Positions 34,295 through 43,564 of a stretch of DNA of 64,000 nucleotides are shown piece after piece. Source of the stretch: Amycolatopsis camponoti (GTDB lineage: Bacteria; Actinomycetota; Actinomycetes; Mycobacteriales; Pseudonocardiaceae); the NCBI RefSeq assembly GCF_902497555.1, contig NZ_CABVGP010000004.1, positions 1 to 64,000 on the forward strand. The letters run 5' to 3'. A program made the position numbers and the translations under genes. Positions within the stretch are counted from its first letter, which is position 1, and every line of letters begins with the position of its first letter. The notes beneath the pieces are model-generated. The model saw only the letters and a list, made by a program, of their open reading frames with translations, ran no database searches and was not told the DNA's origin.

Positions 34295-35496
34295 CCACCA
34301 CCGGGAAGCACGAGTTCCCCCTGGCCCGTACGTGCCCGTTCGTGCCGCCGCCGGCGTACGAAGAGATCCGCGAACGAGAGCCGGTCTCACGGGTTCGCCT
34401 GCCCGACGGCGGGTGGGCCTGGGTGATCAGCCGTCACGAAGACGTGCGAACCGTGTTGAACGACCGGCGGTTCAGCGCCGACCGGCAGCATCCGGATTTC
34501 CCGGCGCTGGTCAAGGGCGAGGCCGCGACCCGGCGGCCGGACGAGGAGCGCATGCTGATCGCGATGGACGCGCCCGAGCACGGGCCGGCGCGCAAGGCCG
34601 TCCTCGGCGAGTTCACGGTGCGCCGGTTGGCGGCGCTGCGGCCGCGGATCCAGGAGATCGTCGACGAGCGGATCGACGCGCTGCTGGCCGGGCCGCGGCC
34701 CGGTGACCTGGTGGAGTCGCTGTCGCTGCCGGTTCCGTCACTGGTGATCTGCGAGATGCTGGGTGTGCCTTACGCCGACCACGAGTTCTTCCAGGAACAG
34801 ACGGTGAAGGTGTTCAAGCAGTCGACGTCGCCCGAGGAGGCGTGGGCGGCCATGGCGGTCCTCCAGGGCTACCTGGCCGACCTCGTCGCGGAGAAGGAAC
34901 GGAACCCGCCGGACGACCTGCTCGGGCGGCAGATCGTCAAGCTGCGCGCGGACGGCACCTACCGGCGGAAAGCGTTGGCCGGCATGGGTCTCCTGCTGCT
35001 CGTGGCCGGCCACGAGACGACGGCGAACATGATCTCGCTGTCGACCCTGGCATTTCTGCGCGCCCCGGACCAGCTCGCGATGATCAAGGCCGACCCGGGC
35101 AAGACGCTCGACGCGGTCGAGGAGATGCTGCGGTACTTCACGATCATCGACGTGGCGACCGCCCGGCTGTGCGTCGGGGACATCGAGGTCGGCGGCCGGC
35201 TGATCCGTGCCGGCGAAGGAGTGCTGGCGCTCGGGTATTCGGCCAACCGGGACCCCCGGGCGTTCGAGAACCCGGACGAGCTCGACATCGAGCGCGGCGC
35301 GCGCCACCACGTCGCGTTCGGCTTCGGGCCGCACCAGTGCCTGGGCCAGAACCTGGCCCGGATGGAACTGCGGATCGTCTTCGACACGCTGTTCCGCCGC
35401 GTCCCCACTCTCGAACTGGCGATGGACGTCGACGAGCTGCCGTTCAAGGACGACGCGCACATCTACGGCCTCTACCGGCTCCCGGTGACCTGGTAG
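34291..35496 (+). CDS. Cytochrome P450
   Basis: The 401-residue P450 has the I-helix AGHETT (239-244), E278-x-x-R281 and heme Cys350 in 'FGFGPHQCLGQ'. It is a paralog of the P450 at 5533, with long identical blocks around 'LPVPSLVICE', 'LLLLVAGHETTANMI' and the C-terminal 'YGLYRLPVTW' (there 'YGVYELPVTW'). It is translationally coupled to the reductase gene. Redox partners are not nearby. Substrate unknown; TetR control suggests an inducible xenobiotic or metabolite response. Confidence 0.95.
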   Translation: MTTTGKHEFPLARTCPFVPPPAYEEIREREPVSRVRLPDGGWAWVISRHEDVRTVLNDRRFSADRQHPDFPALVKGEAATRRPDEERMLIAMDAPEHGPARKAVLGEFTVRRLAALRPRIQEIVDERIDALLAGPRPGDLVESLSLPVPSLVICEMLGVPYADHEFFQEQTVKVFKQSTSPEEAWAAMAVLQGYLADLVAEKERNPPDDLLGRQIVKLRADGTYRRKALAGMGLLLLVAGHETTANMISLSTLAFLRAPDQLAMIKADPGKTLDAVEEMLRYFTIIDVATARLCVGDIEVGGRLIRAGEGVLALGYSANRDPRAFENPDELDIERGARHHVAFGFGPHQCLGQNLARMELRIVFDTLFRRVPTLELAMDVDELPFKDDAHIYGLYRLPVTW

Positions 35497-35517
35497 CGGA
35501 CGAACTGCCGGCCACCA

Positions 35518-35555
35518 CGCCGGAGACTCGCCGGCGGACCGGCGAGTCTCCGGCG
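35518..35555. terminator. 17-bp bidirectional terminator
   Basis: Arms 35518-35534 and 35539-35555 are perfect complements (17 base pairs) with a CGGA loop. It lies between the convergent P450 and MarR genes and ends exactly where the MarR stop begins. Confidence 0.9.
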
Positions 35556-36026
35556 CTATTCGGCTTGGTCGTCGACGCGGGCGAGCACCTTGTCCGCGAT
35601 CCGGCGCAGCGTACGCAGCTCCGCCGGGGTCAGGGCGTCGGCGAACAGCTCCCGTACCCGTTCGACGTGCCCGGGCGCGACCGACTCCAGGTGCGCGAAG
35701 CCCGCGTCCGTCAGGATCGCTCGCGTGTACCGGCCGTTGCCCGGATCCGGTTCCCGGCAGGCGAAGCCGCGCTTCTCCAGGCGGCCGATCAGGTGGGACA
35801 GCCGAGACAGCTCCGTGTTCGCCAAGGCCGCCAGGTCGCTCATCCGCGCCCGGCGGTCCGGCTGCTCCGACAGGTGCGCGAGCACGTAGTACTCGAGGAA
35901 GCTCAGCCGCGCGTCGCGCTGCAGCTGCGCCTCCAGGGACGCCGGCAGCCGCTGGGTGAGCCGCATGAAGGCGCGCCACGCCGACAGCTCGTCGCTCGTG
36001 AGCCAGCGCTGCCCGGGTTCCGTCAT
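35556..36026 (-). CDS. MarR-family regulator
   Basis: The 156-residue protein has the winged helix of MarR proteins ('ARMSDLAALANTELSRLSHLIGRLEKRGFACREPDPGNGRYTRAILTDAG') between dimerisation helices. It is divergent from an FMN reductase gene; two TTGAA-N2-TTCAA-type palindromes lie in the 78 bases between starts. MarR dimers bind such sites and release on phenolic ligands or oxidation. There is no cysteine near the N-terminus in the OhrR position, so a ligand rather than thiol switch is more likely. Confidence 0.93.
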   Translation of the reverse strand: MTEPGQRWLTSDELSAWRAFMRLTQRLPASLEAQLQRDARLSFLEYYVLAHLSEQPDRRARMSDLAALANTELSRLSHLIGRLEKRGFACREPDPGNGRYTRAILTDAGFAHLESVAPGHVERVRELFADALTPAELRTLRRIADKVLARVDDQAE

Positions 36027-36040
36027 CGCCGCAGTCTAGC

Positions 36041-36095
36041 TGACTTGAAAATTCATGTCATCGTGCTAGCGTCTCACTTGAACATTCAAGTGAGA
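36041..36095. promoter_or_regulatory. Two MarR operators
   Basis: Site A (36041-36060) is a 20-base palindrome with TTGAA/TTCAT halves and one mismatched pair. Site B (36072-36095) is perfect, with 11-base arms around CA and the core CTTGAA-CA-TTCAAG. Site B ends 9 bases before the reductase GTG, covering its ribosome binding region; site A is 14 bases from the MarR start. Confidence 0.88.
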
Positions 36096-36104
36096 GGACT
36101 TCCT

Positions 36105-36656
36105 GTGAAGATCGCGATCATCCTCGGCAGCACCCGTCCCGGCCGGAAGGGCGAAGCCGTGGCGAGGTGGGTGCTGGCCAAGGCCAAGGAACGGCCGGAC
36201 GTCGACTACGAGCTCATCGACCTGCTCGACCACCCGCTGCCGCACCTGGACGAAGCCGTGTCCGCCAGCCGGGGCGTCTACGCCAACGACCACACCAAGG
36301 CCTGGTCCGCCACGATCGCGGCGTTCGACGGGTTCGTCTTCGTCACCCCCGAGTACAACCACTCCACCTCGGGCGTCCTGAAGAACGCCATCGACTACCT
36401 CTACGCCGAGTGGAACAACAAGGCCGCCGCCTTCGTCTCCTACGGCGCGCTCGGCGGCGCCCGCGCCATCGAGCACCTGCGGGCGATCTCCAGTGAGCTG
36501 CAGCTGGCCCACGTGCGCCAGCAGCTGTCGTTCTCGCTCTTCACCGACTTCGAGAACTTCGCCGAGTTCAGCCCGTCCCCGATGCACGACGCCGCCGCGT
36601 CGGTGCTGTTCGACCAGCTCGAATCCTGGGCCGGCGCGCTCAAGACCATCCGGTGA
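36105..36656 (+). CDS. NADPH-dependent FMN reductase (flavodoxin-fold quinone/azo reductase type)
   Basis: The 183-residue protein has 'IILGSTRPGRKGEAVARW' (phosphate loop for FMN) and 'FVFVTPEYNHSTSGVLKNAIDYL', the signature of the NADPH-dependent FMN reductase family (ArsH/EmoB/ChrR-like). Such enzymes reduce quinones, azo dyes or flavin. GTG at 36105 follows GAGAGGAC. It is controlled by the divergent MarR protein and overlaps the next gene by GTGA. Detoxification of electrophiles is a sensible guess for the operon. Confidence 0.92.
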   Translation: MKIAIILGSTRPGRKGEAVARWVLAKAKERPDVDYELIDLLDHPLPHLDEAVSASRGVYANDHTKAWSATIAAFDGFVFVTPEYNHSTSGVLKNAIDYLYAEWNNKAAAFVSYGALGGARAIEHLRAISSELQLAHVRQQLSFSLFTDFENFAEFSPSPMHDAAASVLFDQLESWAGALKTIR

Positions 36657-37636
36657 GGCTCTACGGGCTCGAGGAGCACTTCGCCACGGCCGACGTGGTC
36701 GCGGCGTGGCGGCGGCACGACCCGGCGCTCGCCGCGCCGATGATGAGCCGGGCCGTCGGCAGTGCCGCGTTGCTCGACCTCGGCGAAGGCCGCGTCGCCG
36801 CGATGGACGACGCCGGGATCGACACCGCCGTGCTGTCGCTCACGACGCCCGGCTTGCAGGACCTCGACCCCGCCGAAGCCCTCGCGCTGCAACGTCCCAC
36901 CAACGACGTCCTCGCCGACGCCGTCGGCCGGTTTCCCGGGCGGTTCCGGGGGTTCGCGGCCCTGGCGACGTCCACGCCCTCGGCGGCGGCCGACGAGCTG
37001 CGGCGGGCCGTGGTGGACCTCGGGTTCGACGGGGCGCTGGTGAACGCGAACTCCCGCGGCCAGGCCCTCGACGAGTTCCGCTTCTGGGACATCTTCGAGG
37101 CCGCCGAGGACCTGCGTGCCCCGGTGTACCTGCACCCGAGCGTGCCGGTCCCGGCGGTCACCGAGGCCTGCTACCGGCGGTTCGGCGGCCCGGTGGACGA
37201 GCTGCTGGCCACCGGGACGTTCGGCTGGCACTACGACGCCGGGCTGACCGCGCTCCGGCTGATCGTCGCCGGGGTCTTCGACCGGTTCCCGGGGCTGCGG
37301 CTGATCCTGGGGCACTGGGGCGAGGTCGTGCTGTTCTACCTCGACCGCGTGGCGGCCCTCGACGCGGTGACCGGGCTGGAGCGCCCGATCGCGGAGTACT
37401 TCCGCACGAACGTCTTCATCACCCCGGGCGGCATCGCCAGCCACCGGTACCTGCGGTGGAGCCTCGAGACGGTGGGCGCGGACCGGATCATGTACGCCTC
37501 GGACCACCCGTTCAACCGCGAGCACGGCGGTTCCGCCCGGAGATTCGTGGCGACCGCACCGATCAGCGACGCCGACCGGGCGCGGATCGCCCACGAGAAC
37601 TGGGAAAACCTGATCGCGGGCATCCGGCGCCGGTAA
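36653..37636 (+). CDS. Amidohydrolase family 2 (ACMSD-like) metal-dependent hydrolase
   Basis: The 327-residue protein starts 'MRLYGLEEHFAT', a variant of the usual D-x-H metal motif (here E-x-H), has 'PVYLHPSVPVP' (His), 'LRLILGHWGEVVLFYLDR' (His) and 'DRIMYASDHPFN' (Asp), all expected metal-site positions of the TIM-barrel amidohydrolase_2 family. Members decarboxylate or hydrolyse aromatic ring-cleavage products. GTG start overlaps the FMN reductase stop, so both are under MarR control. Substrate probably an aromatic acid, by family only. Confidence 0.9.
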   Translation: MRLYGLEEHFATADVVAAWRRHDPALAAPMMSRAVGSAALLDLGEGRVAAMDDAGIDTAVLSLTTPGLQDLDPAEALALQRPTNDVLADAVGRFPGRFRGFAALATSTPSAAADELRRAVVDLGFDGALVNANSRGQALDEFRFWDIFEAAEDLRAPVYLHPSVPVPAVTEACYRRFGGPVDELLATGTFGWHYDAGLTALRLIVAGVFDRFPGLRLILGHWGEVVLFYLDRVAALDAVTGLERPIAEYFRTNVFITPGGIASHRYLRWSLETVGADRIMYASDHPFNREHGGSARRFVATAPISDADRARIAHENWENLIAGIRRR

Positions 37637-37885
37637 GTCCACAGTGTACTTCCCCGATCGGCTCCGGACCGGGCCCTTCGCGACCGCGCGATCACGTGGC
37701 ACGTCGCGCGGGACGGCCTCGCCGACAGGCCACCCGCGTCCCTCGACCGGGATACCGCTTACTTCAAGGCGTGAACCACGGACGTCCGGCCGCCGTTCGG
37801 CGCTTTACAGCCCGGGCGGAAGGCGCCTACCGTGCGCTCGCATCCATCCGGCCGGTCCGTGCCGACCACGGCTGAAGGAGGTCAG

Positions 37886-40333
37886 GTGTTCCGCAACCAC
37901 AGACCCAGTACCCGCGCCACCGTCACGGTGCTCGCAGCGACGGTCCTGCTGGCGGTTCCCGCGTTCACCGCCAGTAGCAGTGCCGCCATCGACCTGGGCG
38001 CCGCGCCCTGGCTGGACACCCACCGCCCGGTGCCGGCGCGGGTGGAGACGCTGCTTCACGCGATGACGCTGCCCGAGAAGGTCGGCCAGATGGACCAGCA
38101 GCTGGTCACCACGCTGACCGATGCGAACAGCGCGACGTGCGGGAACAACGGATTCAATCTACCCAATCCCGAATGCATGCGAAAAATACTGGTCGACGCC
38201 AACGTCGGTTCGATTCTCGCGGGCGGCACCGAGAATCCGGTCGACACCACGGGCAAGGGCGGCGTGGGCAACACCGGCTACGACTGGGCCACCGAGTACA
38301 ACATCATCCAGCAGTTCGCGATCAAGAACTCGCGCCTGCACCTGCCGGTGGTGTTCGGCGTCGACGCGGTGCACGGCTTCGGTCACCCGTGGCAGGCGCC
38401 GCTGTTCCCGCAGTCCATCGGCATGGGCGCCACCTGGGACCCCGCGCTCGCCCAGGCGGGTGGCAAGGCGACCGCGGACGCCCTGCGCGCCACCGGCTGG
38501 ACCTGGAACTTCGCCCCGGTCCAGGACATCGCGCGCGACAACCGGTGGGGCCGCACCTACGAGACGTGGGCCGAGCAGCCGGCCCTGTCGGCCGCGATGG
38601 GCGCCGCGAACATCAAGGGCATGCAGACGCCCGGCAAGCGCGGTGAGCTGAACGTCAGCGCGACGGTCAAGCACTTCGCCGGCTACTCGCAGTCGGTCAA
38701 CGGCCACGACCGGGCCGAGGCGCTGCTCCCGATGAACTACCTCCAGACGACCATCCTGCCGCCGTACGCGGCGGGGATCGACGCGGGCGCCGGCACGGTG
38801 ATGGTCAACTCCGGTTCGATCAACGGGGTTCCCGCCACCTCGTCGCACTACCTGCTGACCGACGTCCTGCGCGACCAGATGCACTTCCAGGGTGTCGTGA
38901 TCAGCGACTACCAGGACGTCACCGCGTTGCAGACCGCCTATCACATCGCGGCGGATCTCCCGGGTGCCATCGCCGCCGCCGTGAACGCGGGCGTCGACAT
39001 GAGCATGCAGGTCTCCGACCCGGCCGGCTGGCAGGCCGCGATCCTGCAGGCCGTCGACACGGGCAAGATCTCGCGCGCGCGGATCGACCAGGCCGTGCGC
39101 CGCATCCTCACGCTGAAGTTCCAGCTCGGCCTGTTCGACCAGCCGTGCGTGGCCGACCCGGCGAAACCGTGCGTCGACGCGAACGCCGCCAACGCGGCCG
39201 TCACGGCGGGCCGCGATCAGACGCTGAAGGCCGCGCGGGAGTCGATCACCTTGCTGCGCAACGAGAACAACGCGTTGCCGTTGCCGGCGGGCGCGAAGGT
39301 CGTGGTGACCGGCCCGAGCGCGGACTCGATGACCAACCAGCTCGGCGGCTGGAGCGTGAGCTGGCAGGGCGTGGCGGGTGCCGGCCACGTGTGCTGCATG
39401 GGCCCCGAGAACCAGATTCCGCCGGGCACCACCGTGCTGGGCGGCATCCGGGCCGCGAACCCGGGCGCGGTCTACGCGCCGGATCAAGCCAGCGCCGTCG
39501 CGGCGGCGGCCGGCACCAGTGCCTATGTGGCGGTGGTGGGGGAGAAGGCCTACGCGGAAGGGCTGGGCGACAACCCGGCGCCGGCCCTGGCGCCCGACCA
39601 GCAGGCCCTCATCTCGGCACTGGAGGCGACCGGCAAGCCGGTGATCGTCGTGGTCGTCGCGGGCCGGCCGGTCGGGCTGGGCCCCGCGGAGAAGGCGAAC
39701 GCGGTGCTGATGGCCTACCAGGGCAGCACGGAAACCGGCACGGCGGTGGCGGATGTGCTGTTCGGCAAGACGAACCCCGCGGGCAAGCTGCCGATCAGCT
39801 GGCCGTCCGACGCGCCGGCCGTCGGCGCCGACTTCGCCGGCACGGCCCCGTCCCCGCTGGGGGACCAGCCGAAGTTCTTCGACCAGCTGCCCAGCACCGC
39901 GTCCGGTCCGGGCAACGCGTACAACCCGCAATTCCCGTTCGGCTACGGCCTGTCGTACACGACGTTCACCCACACGAACCTGGCGGTGACGCCGAAGGTC
40001 GCGCGCGGCGGCACGGCCACCGCGACGTTCACCGTCACCAACACCGGAACCCGCGCCGGCACCGACATCGTGCCGGTGTACGTGGCCCAGCCGGTGAGCC
40101 CGGTGGTCGTCCCGCCACAACGGCTGGTCGGCTTCGCGCGGGTGACGCTCGAACCGGGCCGGTCCCAGGTCGTGCGCGTGTCCTTCCCGGCGTCCGCATT
40201 GGCCGAAAGCGCACCGGACATCAACGCGTCCGGCCCGCCGGCCGTGGTGCCGGGCAGTTATGTGCTGCAGCTGGACAAGAACAGCACGACGCCGTACACG
40301 GTGGACGTGTCGGCGCCGTTCCTGATCCAGTAG
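37886..40333 (+). CDS. Secreted glycoside hydrolase family 3 beta-glucosidase
   Basis: This 815-residue protein starts at GTG 37886 with a strong AAGGAGG site. A signal peptide (to about residue 32) is followed by the GH3 TIM barrel ('GVDAVHGFGHP', 'TVKHFAGYS', nucleophile Asp341 in 'VVISDYQD'), the alpha/beta sandwich ('ITLLRNENNALPLP', 'VVVVAGRPVGLGP', 'GKLPISWP', 'FPFGYGLSYT') and a fibronectin-like C-terminal domain. GH3 enzymes hydrolyse beta-glucosides such as cellobiose outside the cell. It is monocistronic, with a strong terminator after it. The 249 bases upstream hold no recognised operator. Confidence 0.95.
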   Translation: MFRNHRPSTRATVTVLAATVLLAVPAFTASSSAAIDLGAAPWLDTHRPVPARVETLLHAMTLPEKVGQMDQQLVTTLTDANSATCGNNGFNLPNPECMRKILVDANVGSILAGGTENPVDTTGKGGVGNTGYDWATEYNIIQQFAIKNSRLHLPVVFGVDAVHGFGHPWQAPLFPQSIGMGATWDPALAQAGGKATADALRATGWTWNFAPVQDIARDNRWGRTYETWAEQPALSAAMGAANIKGMQTPGKRGELNVSATVKHFAGYSQSVNGHDRAEALLPMNYLQTTILPPYAAGIDAGAGTVMVNSGSINGVPATSSHYLLTDVLRDQMHFQGVVISDYQDVTALQTAYHIAADLPGAIAAAVNAGVDMSMQVSDPAGWQAAILQAVDTGKISRARIDQAVRRILTLKFQLGLFDQPCVADPAKPCVDANAANAAVTAGRDQTLKAARESITLLRNENNALPLPAGAKVVVTGPSADSMTNQLGGWSVSWQGVAGAGHVCCMGPENQIPPGTTVLGGIRAANPGAVYAPDQASAVAAAAGTSAYVAVVGEKAYAEGLGDNPAPALAPDQQALISALEATGKPVIVVVVAGRPVGLGPAEKANAVLMAYQGSTETGTAVADVLFGKTNPAGKLPISWPSDAPAVGADFAGTAPSPLGDQPKFFDQLPSTASGPGNAYNPQFPFGYGLSYTTFTHTNLAVTPKVARGGTATATFTVTNTGTRAGTDIVPVYVAQPVSPVVVPPQRLVGFARVTLEPGRSQVVRVSFPASALAESAPDINASGPPAVVPGSYVLQLDKNSTTPYTVDVSAPFLIQ

Positions 40334-40344
40334 CAAGCGGTCGC

Positions 40345-40376
40345 TTGCGGGGCGACGCCGGCGCGTCGCCCCGCAA
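40345..40376 (+). terminator. 14-bp terminator after the GH3 gene
   Basis: Arms 40345-40358 and 40363-40376 pair perfectly (14 base pairs) around CGGC, 11 bases after the GH3 stop. Confidence 0.9.
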
Positions 40377-40512
40377 TGCCCGCTCAGGCCGGTGTCCCGA
40401 ATGGCAGAGAGCGTGGGGTGACCTCGTTTCCGCTGGTAGCAGCCCAGTTTCGCGCCGGTTGTAACTCCGGCGAGCCGGGGGACGACCTAGCTCCTGATTG
40501 AGGAGACGCCCC

Positions 40513-40761
40513 ATGTCACAGCGTGCAACACGGGTCACACCGAGTCGGTTCGGGTGGCTGCTTCTCGCCTTCGTCTTCGCCGGCACGGCCGGCGTGCACC
40601 TCTACTTGCTCTTGTCGACCGCGGCCAGGTGGCCGGGCTGGGCGGCGATGGTCCTGGTGGTACTGGCCCTGAGCTGCGTCAGGAACTCAGGGCTCGGCCG
40701 GGGCCCCGCGCGTGCTCGTGCCGACGCCGGGAGCGCGAAGAGCGGGGAGCCCGCTGGATGA
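40513..40761 (+). CDS. Small two-helix membrane protein
   Basis: An 82-residue protein with two hydrophobic segments ('GWLLLAFVFAGTAGVHLYLLL' and 'WAAMVLVVLALSCV') and a basic, Ala-rich tail. GAGGAG precedes the ATG. Its stop overlaps the next start (ATGA, 40758), so the two membrane proteins are made together. No family recognised. Confidence 0.7.
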   Translation: MSQRATRVTPSRFGWLLLAFVFAGTAGVHLYLLLSTAARWPGWAAMVLVVLALSCVRNSGLGRGPARARADAGSAKSGEPAG

Positions 40762-41438
40762 GCGGGTGGTCCGACCCGTCGGCTCTGGCCGTGTTCGTGA
40801 TCGCCGTCGCGCTGCTCCTCGCCGCCGGCACGAGTGGTGCCCTCAGGCTCCCGCCGCTCAACGTGCACGGCCCGCTGACCCCGGCCGGGATCAAGGTGAC
40901 CGCCGCCCTCGGTGTTCTGTGCTTGGCCGTGGCCGGAGGGGTCGCCTTGTGGGGCGGGCACGACTCGCCACCGCAGCCGACCGCGACGCCGCCACTCTCG
41001 AGCTCGGTTCCGCAGGCCACCTCACCTTCTTCCGCGGAGACGCCGGGTTCGACCGCGCCCACTCGGTCGACGGGAACGCCGCCGTCGCCCGGGCTCACGG
41101 AACTGGCCGCCGATCGTGTTTCCTTGGGAACGTCGACCGGATACGACTTCGACACGGGCAAGACCGGTTTCGCGGGCGAGGGTGCCGACATAGTCGTCGA
41201 CAGCACCGGTATCAGTGCGGTTTCCGATACCGCGCTCGCGCTTTCCGGCCGAACGGACACCCGGCCGGACGGATGTCCCTCGGAACTGAGGCTCAGCCGA
41301 GTGCCGCGCAGCGGTACCGCGTCCGGTCGATCGGTCTGCGCTCTGACGACGAGCGGGAACCTCGCGGTGTTCACGTTCTCCGATTCGCGCTCGTCGGGCG
41401 AAGTGGTGGTGGACTACGTCTTGTGGGGTAACCGATAA
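40758..41438 (+). CDS. Membrane-anchored protein with Pro/Ser/Thr linker and extracytoplasmic domain
   Basis: A 226-residue protein with two N-terminal helices ('ALAVFVIAVALLLAAG', 'AALGVLCLAVAGGVALW'), a low-complexity Thr/Ser/Pro linker (about 68-115), and a C-terminal beta domain with two cysteines ('PDGCPSELRL', 'GRSVCALTTSGNLAVFTF') that could form a disulfide outside the cell. The motif 'GYDFDTGKTGF' begins the domain. Function unknown. Confidence 0.75.
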   Translation: MSGWSDPSALAVFVIAVALLLAAGTSGALRLPPLNVHGPLTPAGIKVTAALGVLCLAVAGGVALWGGHDSPPQPTATPPLSSSVPQATSPSSAETPGSTAPTRSTGTPPSPGLTELAADRVSLGTSTGYDFDTGKTGFAGEGADIVVDSTGISAVSDTALALSGRTDTRPDGCPSELRLSRVPRSGTASGRSVCALTTSGNLAVFTFSDSRSSGEVVVDYVLWGNR

Positions 41439-41616
41439 CGACGGACCGGCCACCTGGGGCTGCCATCTCCACCGCCGGCAGGCGGAGGCTCGGCTCAGTG
41501 GTGACCCCCGAGCCGGGACCGCGCTACCCGGAAGGGGCCGGTTCAGGGGGATCCCCGAAGCGACAACGGGTCCGCTGTTCCTAGCCTGGCGGTACTCGAG
41601 GGGAAGGAGCACGGCC

Positions 41617-42495
41617 ATGCGTTTGTCCCACCTGTTCGCGGCCACGGCACTGGGGATCTCGACCGTGGTGGCGACGCCGGTCGCGGCCGACGCGACGACG
41701 ACGTGCACGGCTCCGGCACCGGGCCCGTGGACCGTGGACCCCGCGAGCGCCGCGGCGCCGGCCGGGGCGGGCCGCCCGGCGGACCCGGCCACCGCCGCAC
41801 GGGTGCGCGCCGGCATCCGCAACTTCGTCGCCTGCGTCGACGCCGGTGACCCCGCCAAGCCGGACGACCTCGCCGCCAACCCGGCGGCGACGTTGTTCAC
41901 CGTGCACTTCATCACCACGTTCATGCACCAGGACAGCTACGCGGCCGTGCCCAGGGTGCTCGGCGGCCTGCGCATCGATCGGATGCGCACCCTCGACGTG
42001 ACCGCCTACCCGGACGGCAGCGTCAGCACCGAAGGCACCTACCTCGCCTACGGCCACAAGCTCGCCCACGAACGCTGGAACTGGTGGCCCGACCCCGACG
42101 GCCACCTGAAGGTCAACAAGCTCGAACCGCTGGCCCCGCCCGTGCCGCCGGACGCGGCCACCCTCGGCATCGAGGTCGGCGACTACTACTACCGGCCCGA
42201 CACCCCGGTCGTGCGCGCGCCCGGCGGCAAGGTGGTGCTGCGCTTCCACCAGTCCGGCGCGCAGCGCCACGAGGCGATCCTGTTCCGCCTTCCCGACGGC
42301 GCCACCGCCGCCGACCTGTTCAACGGCAAGCTGACGCCGGGCCAGGTCACCACCGTCGGCCAGGACAACGGCTCCGACGTCATGTCCCTGGTGGCGCTGC
42401 GGCCCGGCACCTACACCCTGATCAGCTTCGAACCGGGCCCCGACGGCAGGCCGCTCGCCCTGCACGGGCTGACCGCGCAGTTCCGGGTCTGCTGA
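41617..42495 (+). CDS. Secreted protein: SnoaL-like domain plus cupredoxin-like C-terminus
   Basis: A 292-residue protein with a signal peptide ending around 'VAADA'. The first half ('ATAARVRAGIRNFVACVDAGDPAKPDDLAANPAATLF') looks like a SnoaL/NTF2-type fold; the second ('PGGKVVLRFHQSGAQRHEAILFRLPDG', 'LRPGTYTLISFEPGPDG') resembles a cupredoxin with a His that may bind metal, though the canonical Cys-His-Met set is not complete. GAAGGAGC precedes the ATG. It stands alone; role unknown. Confidence 0.75.
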   Translation: MRLSHLFAATALGISTVVATPVAADATTTCTAPAPGPWTVDPASAAAPAGAGRPADPATAARVRAGIRNFVACVDAGDPAKPDDLAANPAATLFTVHFITTFMHQDSYAAVPRVLGGLRIDRMRTLDVTAYPDGSVSTEGTYLAYGHKLAHERWNWWPDPDGHLKVNKLEPLAPPVPPDAATLGIEVGDYYYRPDTPVVRAPGGKVVLRFHQSGAQRHEAILFRLPDGATAADLFNGKLTPGQVTTVGQDNGSDVMSLVALRPGTYTLISFEPGPDGRPLALHGLTAQFRVC

Positions 42496-42537
42496 CCCAC
42501 GCGCTGCCCGAGCCGGGGGAGCGTCCGCACCAGGTGA

Positions 42538-43488
42538 CTACGGCTTGACCGACCGGGCTTCGCGGCGGGCGAGGACGTCGTCGAGGCGGGAGCCGACTTC
42601 GGCGCAGTTGGCGCGGACGATGTCCAGGAACGCCGCGAGCACCGGGGAGTCGTCGGCCGCGCGGAACGACAGCTGCAAGTCCGGGAGGCGGACGCGCGGG
42701 GCGATGTCGCAGAACCAGACGTCCTTGCGGGTGACCAGCCGCATCCGGGCCGGGCCGAGGCCGACGCCGACGTCGCACGCCGCCAGGCCGATGATCGTGT
42801 GGATGTCCCGGGACACCGTGGCGGCGTCCAGCGCGGCCGCGCCGGCGCCGAACAGGTCGTGCAGGCGCGCGGCCACGGCGGGTTCCTGCGTCGGCGCCGA
42901 CATGATCAGACGCTCGGCCGCGAGCTGCTCGAGCCGGATCTCCGCGCGGCCGGCGAAGGGGTGGGCGGTGCCGACGACGGCGACCAGGTGGTCGGCGCCG
43001 ATGGGGACGGTCACCAGGCCGTCCACCCGCGCGCCGCGCGGGGTGCCGCGGCCGACCGCGACGTCGAGTTCGCCCGCGACCAGTGCGGCCGTCCCGTCCG
43101 GGCTGTTCACTTCCCGCAGGTCGAGCCGGACGTCCGGCCGGGCCCTGCGGAACCGGCCCAGAACGCCGGGCAACGGGTCGAGCAGGGCCGAGCCGATGAA
43201 GCCCATGCGCAGCTGTCCCGTCTCGCCGCGGGCCGCGCGGCCGGCTTCGACCGCGGCGGCCGTCATCTCGCCCAGCGCCCGCCGGGCCCGGGCCAGGAAC
43301 GCGGTGCCGGCCGCGGTCGGGAACACCCCGCGGGGCGTGCGGTCGAACAGCCGCTCGCCGACCTCGCGTTCGACGGCCGCGATCTGGGTGGACAGCGGCG
43401 GCTGGGCGATGCCGAGGGACGCGGCCGCACGGCCGAAGTGCTGGTGCTCGGCCAGCGCGAGCGCGTAGCGGAGGTGACGGGACTCCAT
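42538..43488 (-). CDS. LysR-family transcriptional regulator
   Basis: The 316-residue protein has the N-terminal LysR HTH ('LRYALALAEHQHFGRAAASLGIAQPPLSTQIAAVEREVGERLFDRTPRG') and a periplasmic-binding-like C-terminal domain ('GQLRMGFIGSALLDPLPGVLGRFRRARPDVRLDLRE'). It is divergent from the hydrolase-MFS operon with 76 bases between starts, the normal position for LysR control with autoregulation. Inducer unknown; relatives sense aromatic acids. Confidence 0.94.
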   Translation of the reverse strand: MESRHLRYALALAEHQHFGRAAASLGIAQPPLSTQIAAVEREVGERLFDRTPRGVFPTAAGTAFLARARRALGEMTAAAVEAGRAARGETGQLRMGFIGSALLDPLPGVLGRFRRARPDVRLDLREVNSPDGTAALVAGELDVAVGRGTPRGARVDGLVTVPIGADHLVAVVGTAHPFAGRAEIRLEQLAAERLIMSAPTQEPAVAARLHDLFGAGAAALDAATVSRDIHTIIGLAACDVGVGLGPARMRLVTRKDVWFCDIAPRVRLPDLQLSFRAADDSPVLAAFLDIVRANCAEVGSRLDDVLARREARSVKP

Positions 43489-43564
43489 ATTTTCAGGATA
43501 TCGCGCGAGGCGGATTCAGCTATGAAAGTGGATAGCGCACTCGTCACGCGGTGGGGTGGACCTC

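Noticed and set aside
42799..43560. Plus-strand extension of the MFS frame across the LysR gene
   Set aside because: Antisense to LysR; the MFS start is fixed by the ATGA overlap at 44407.
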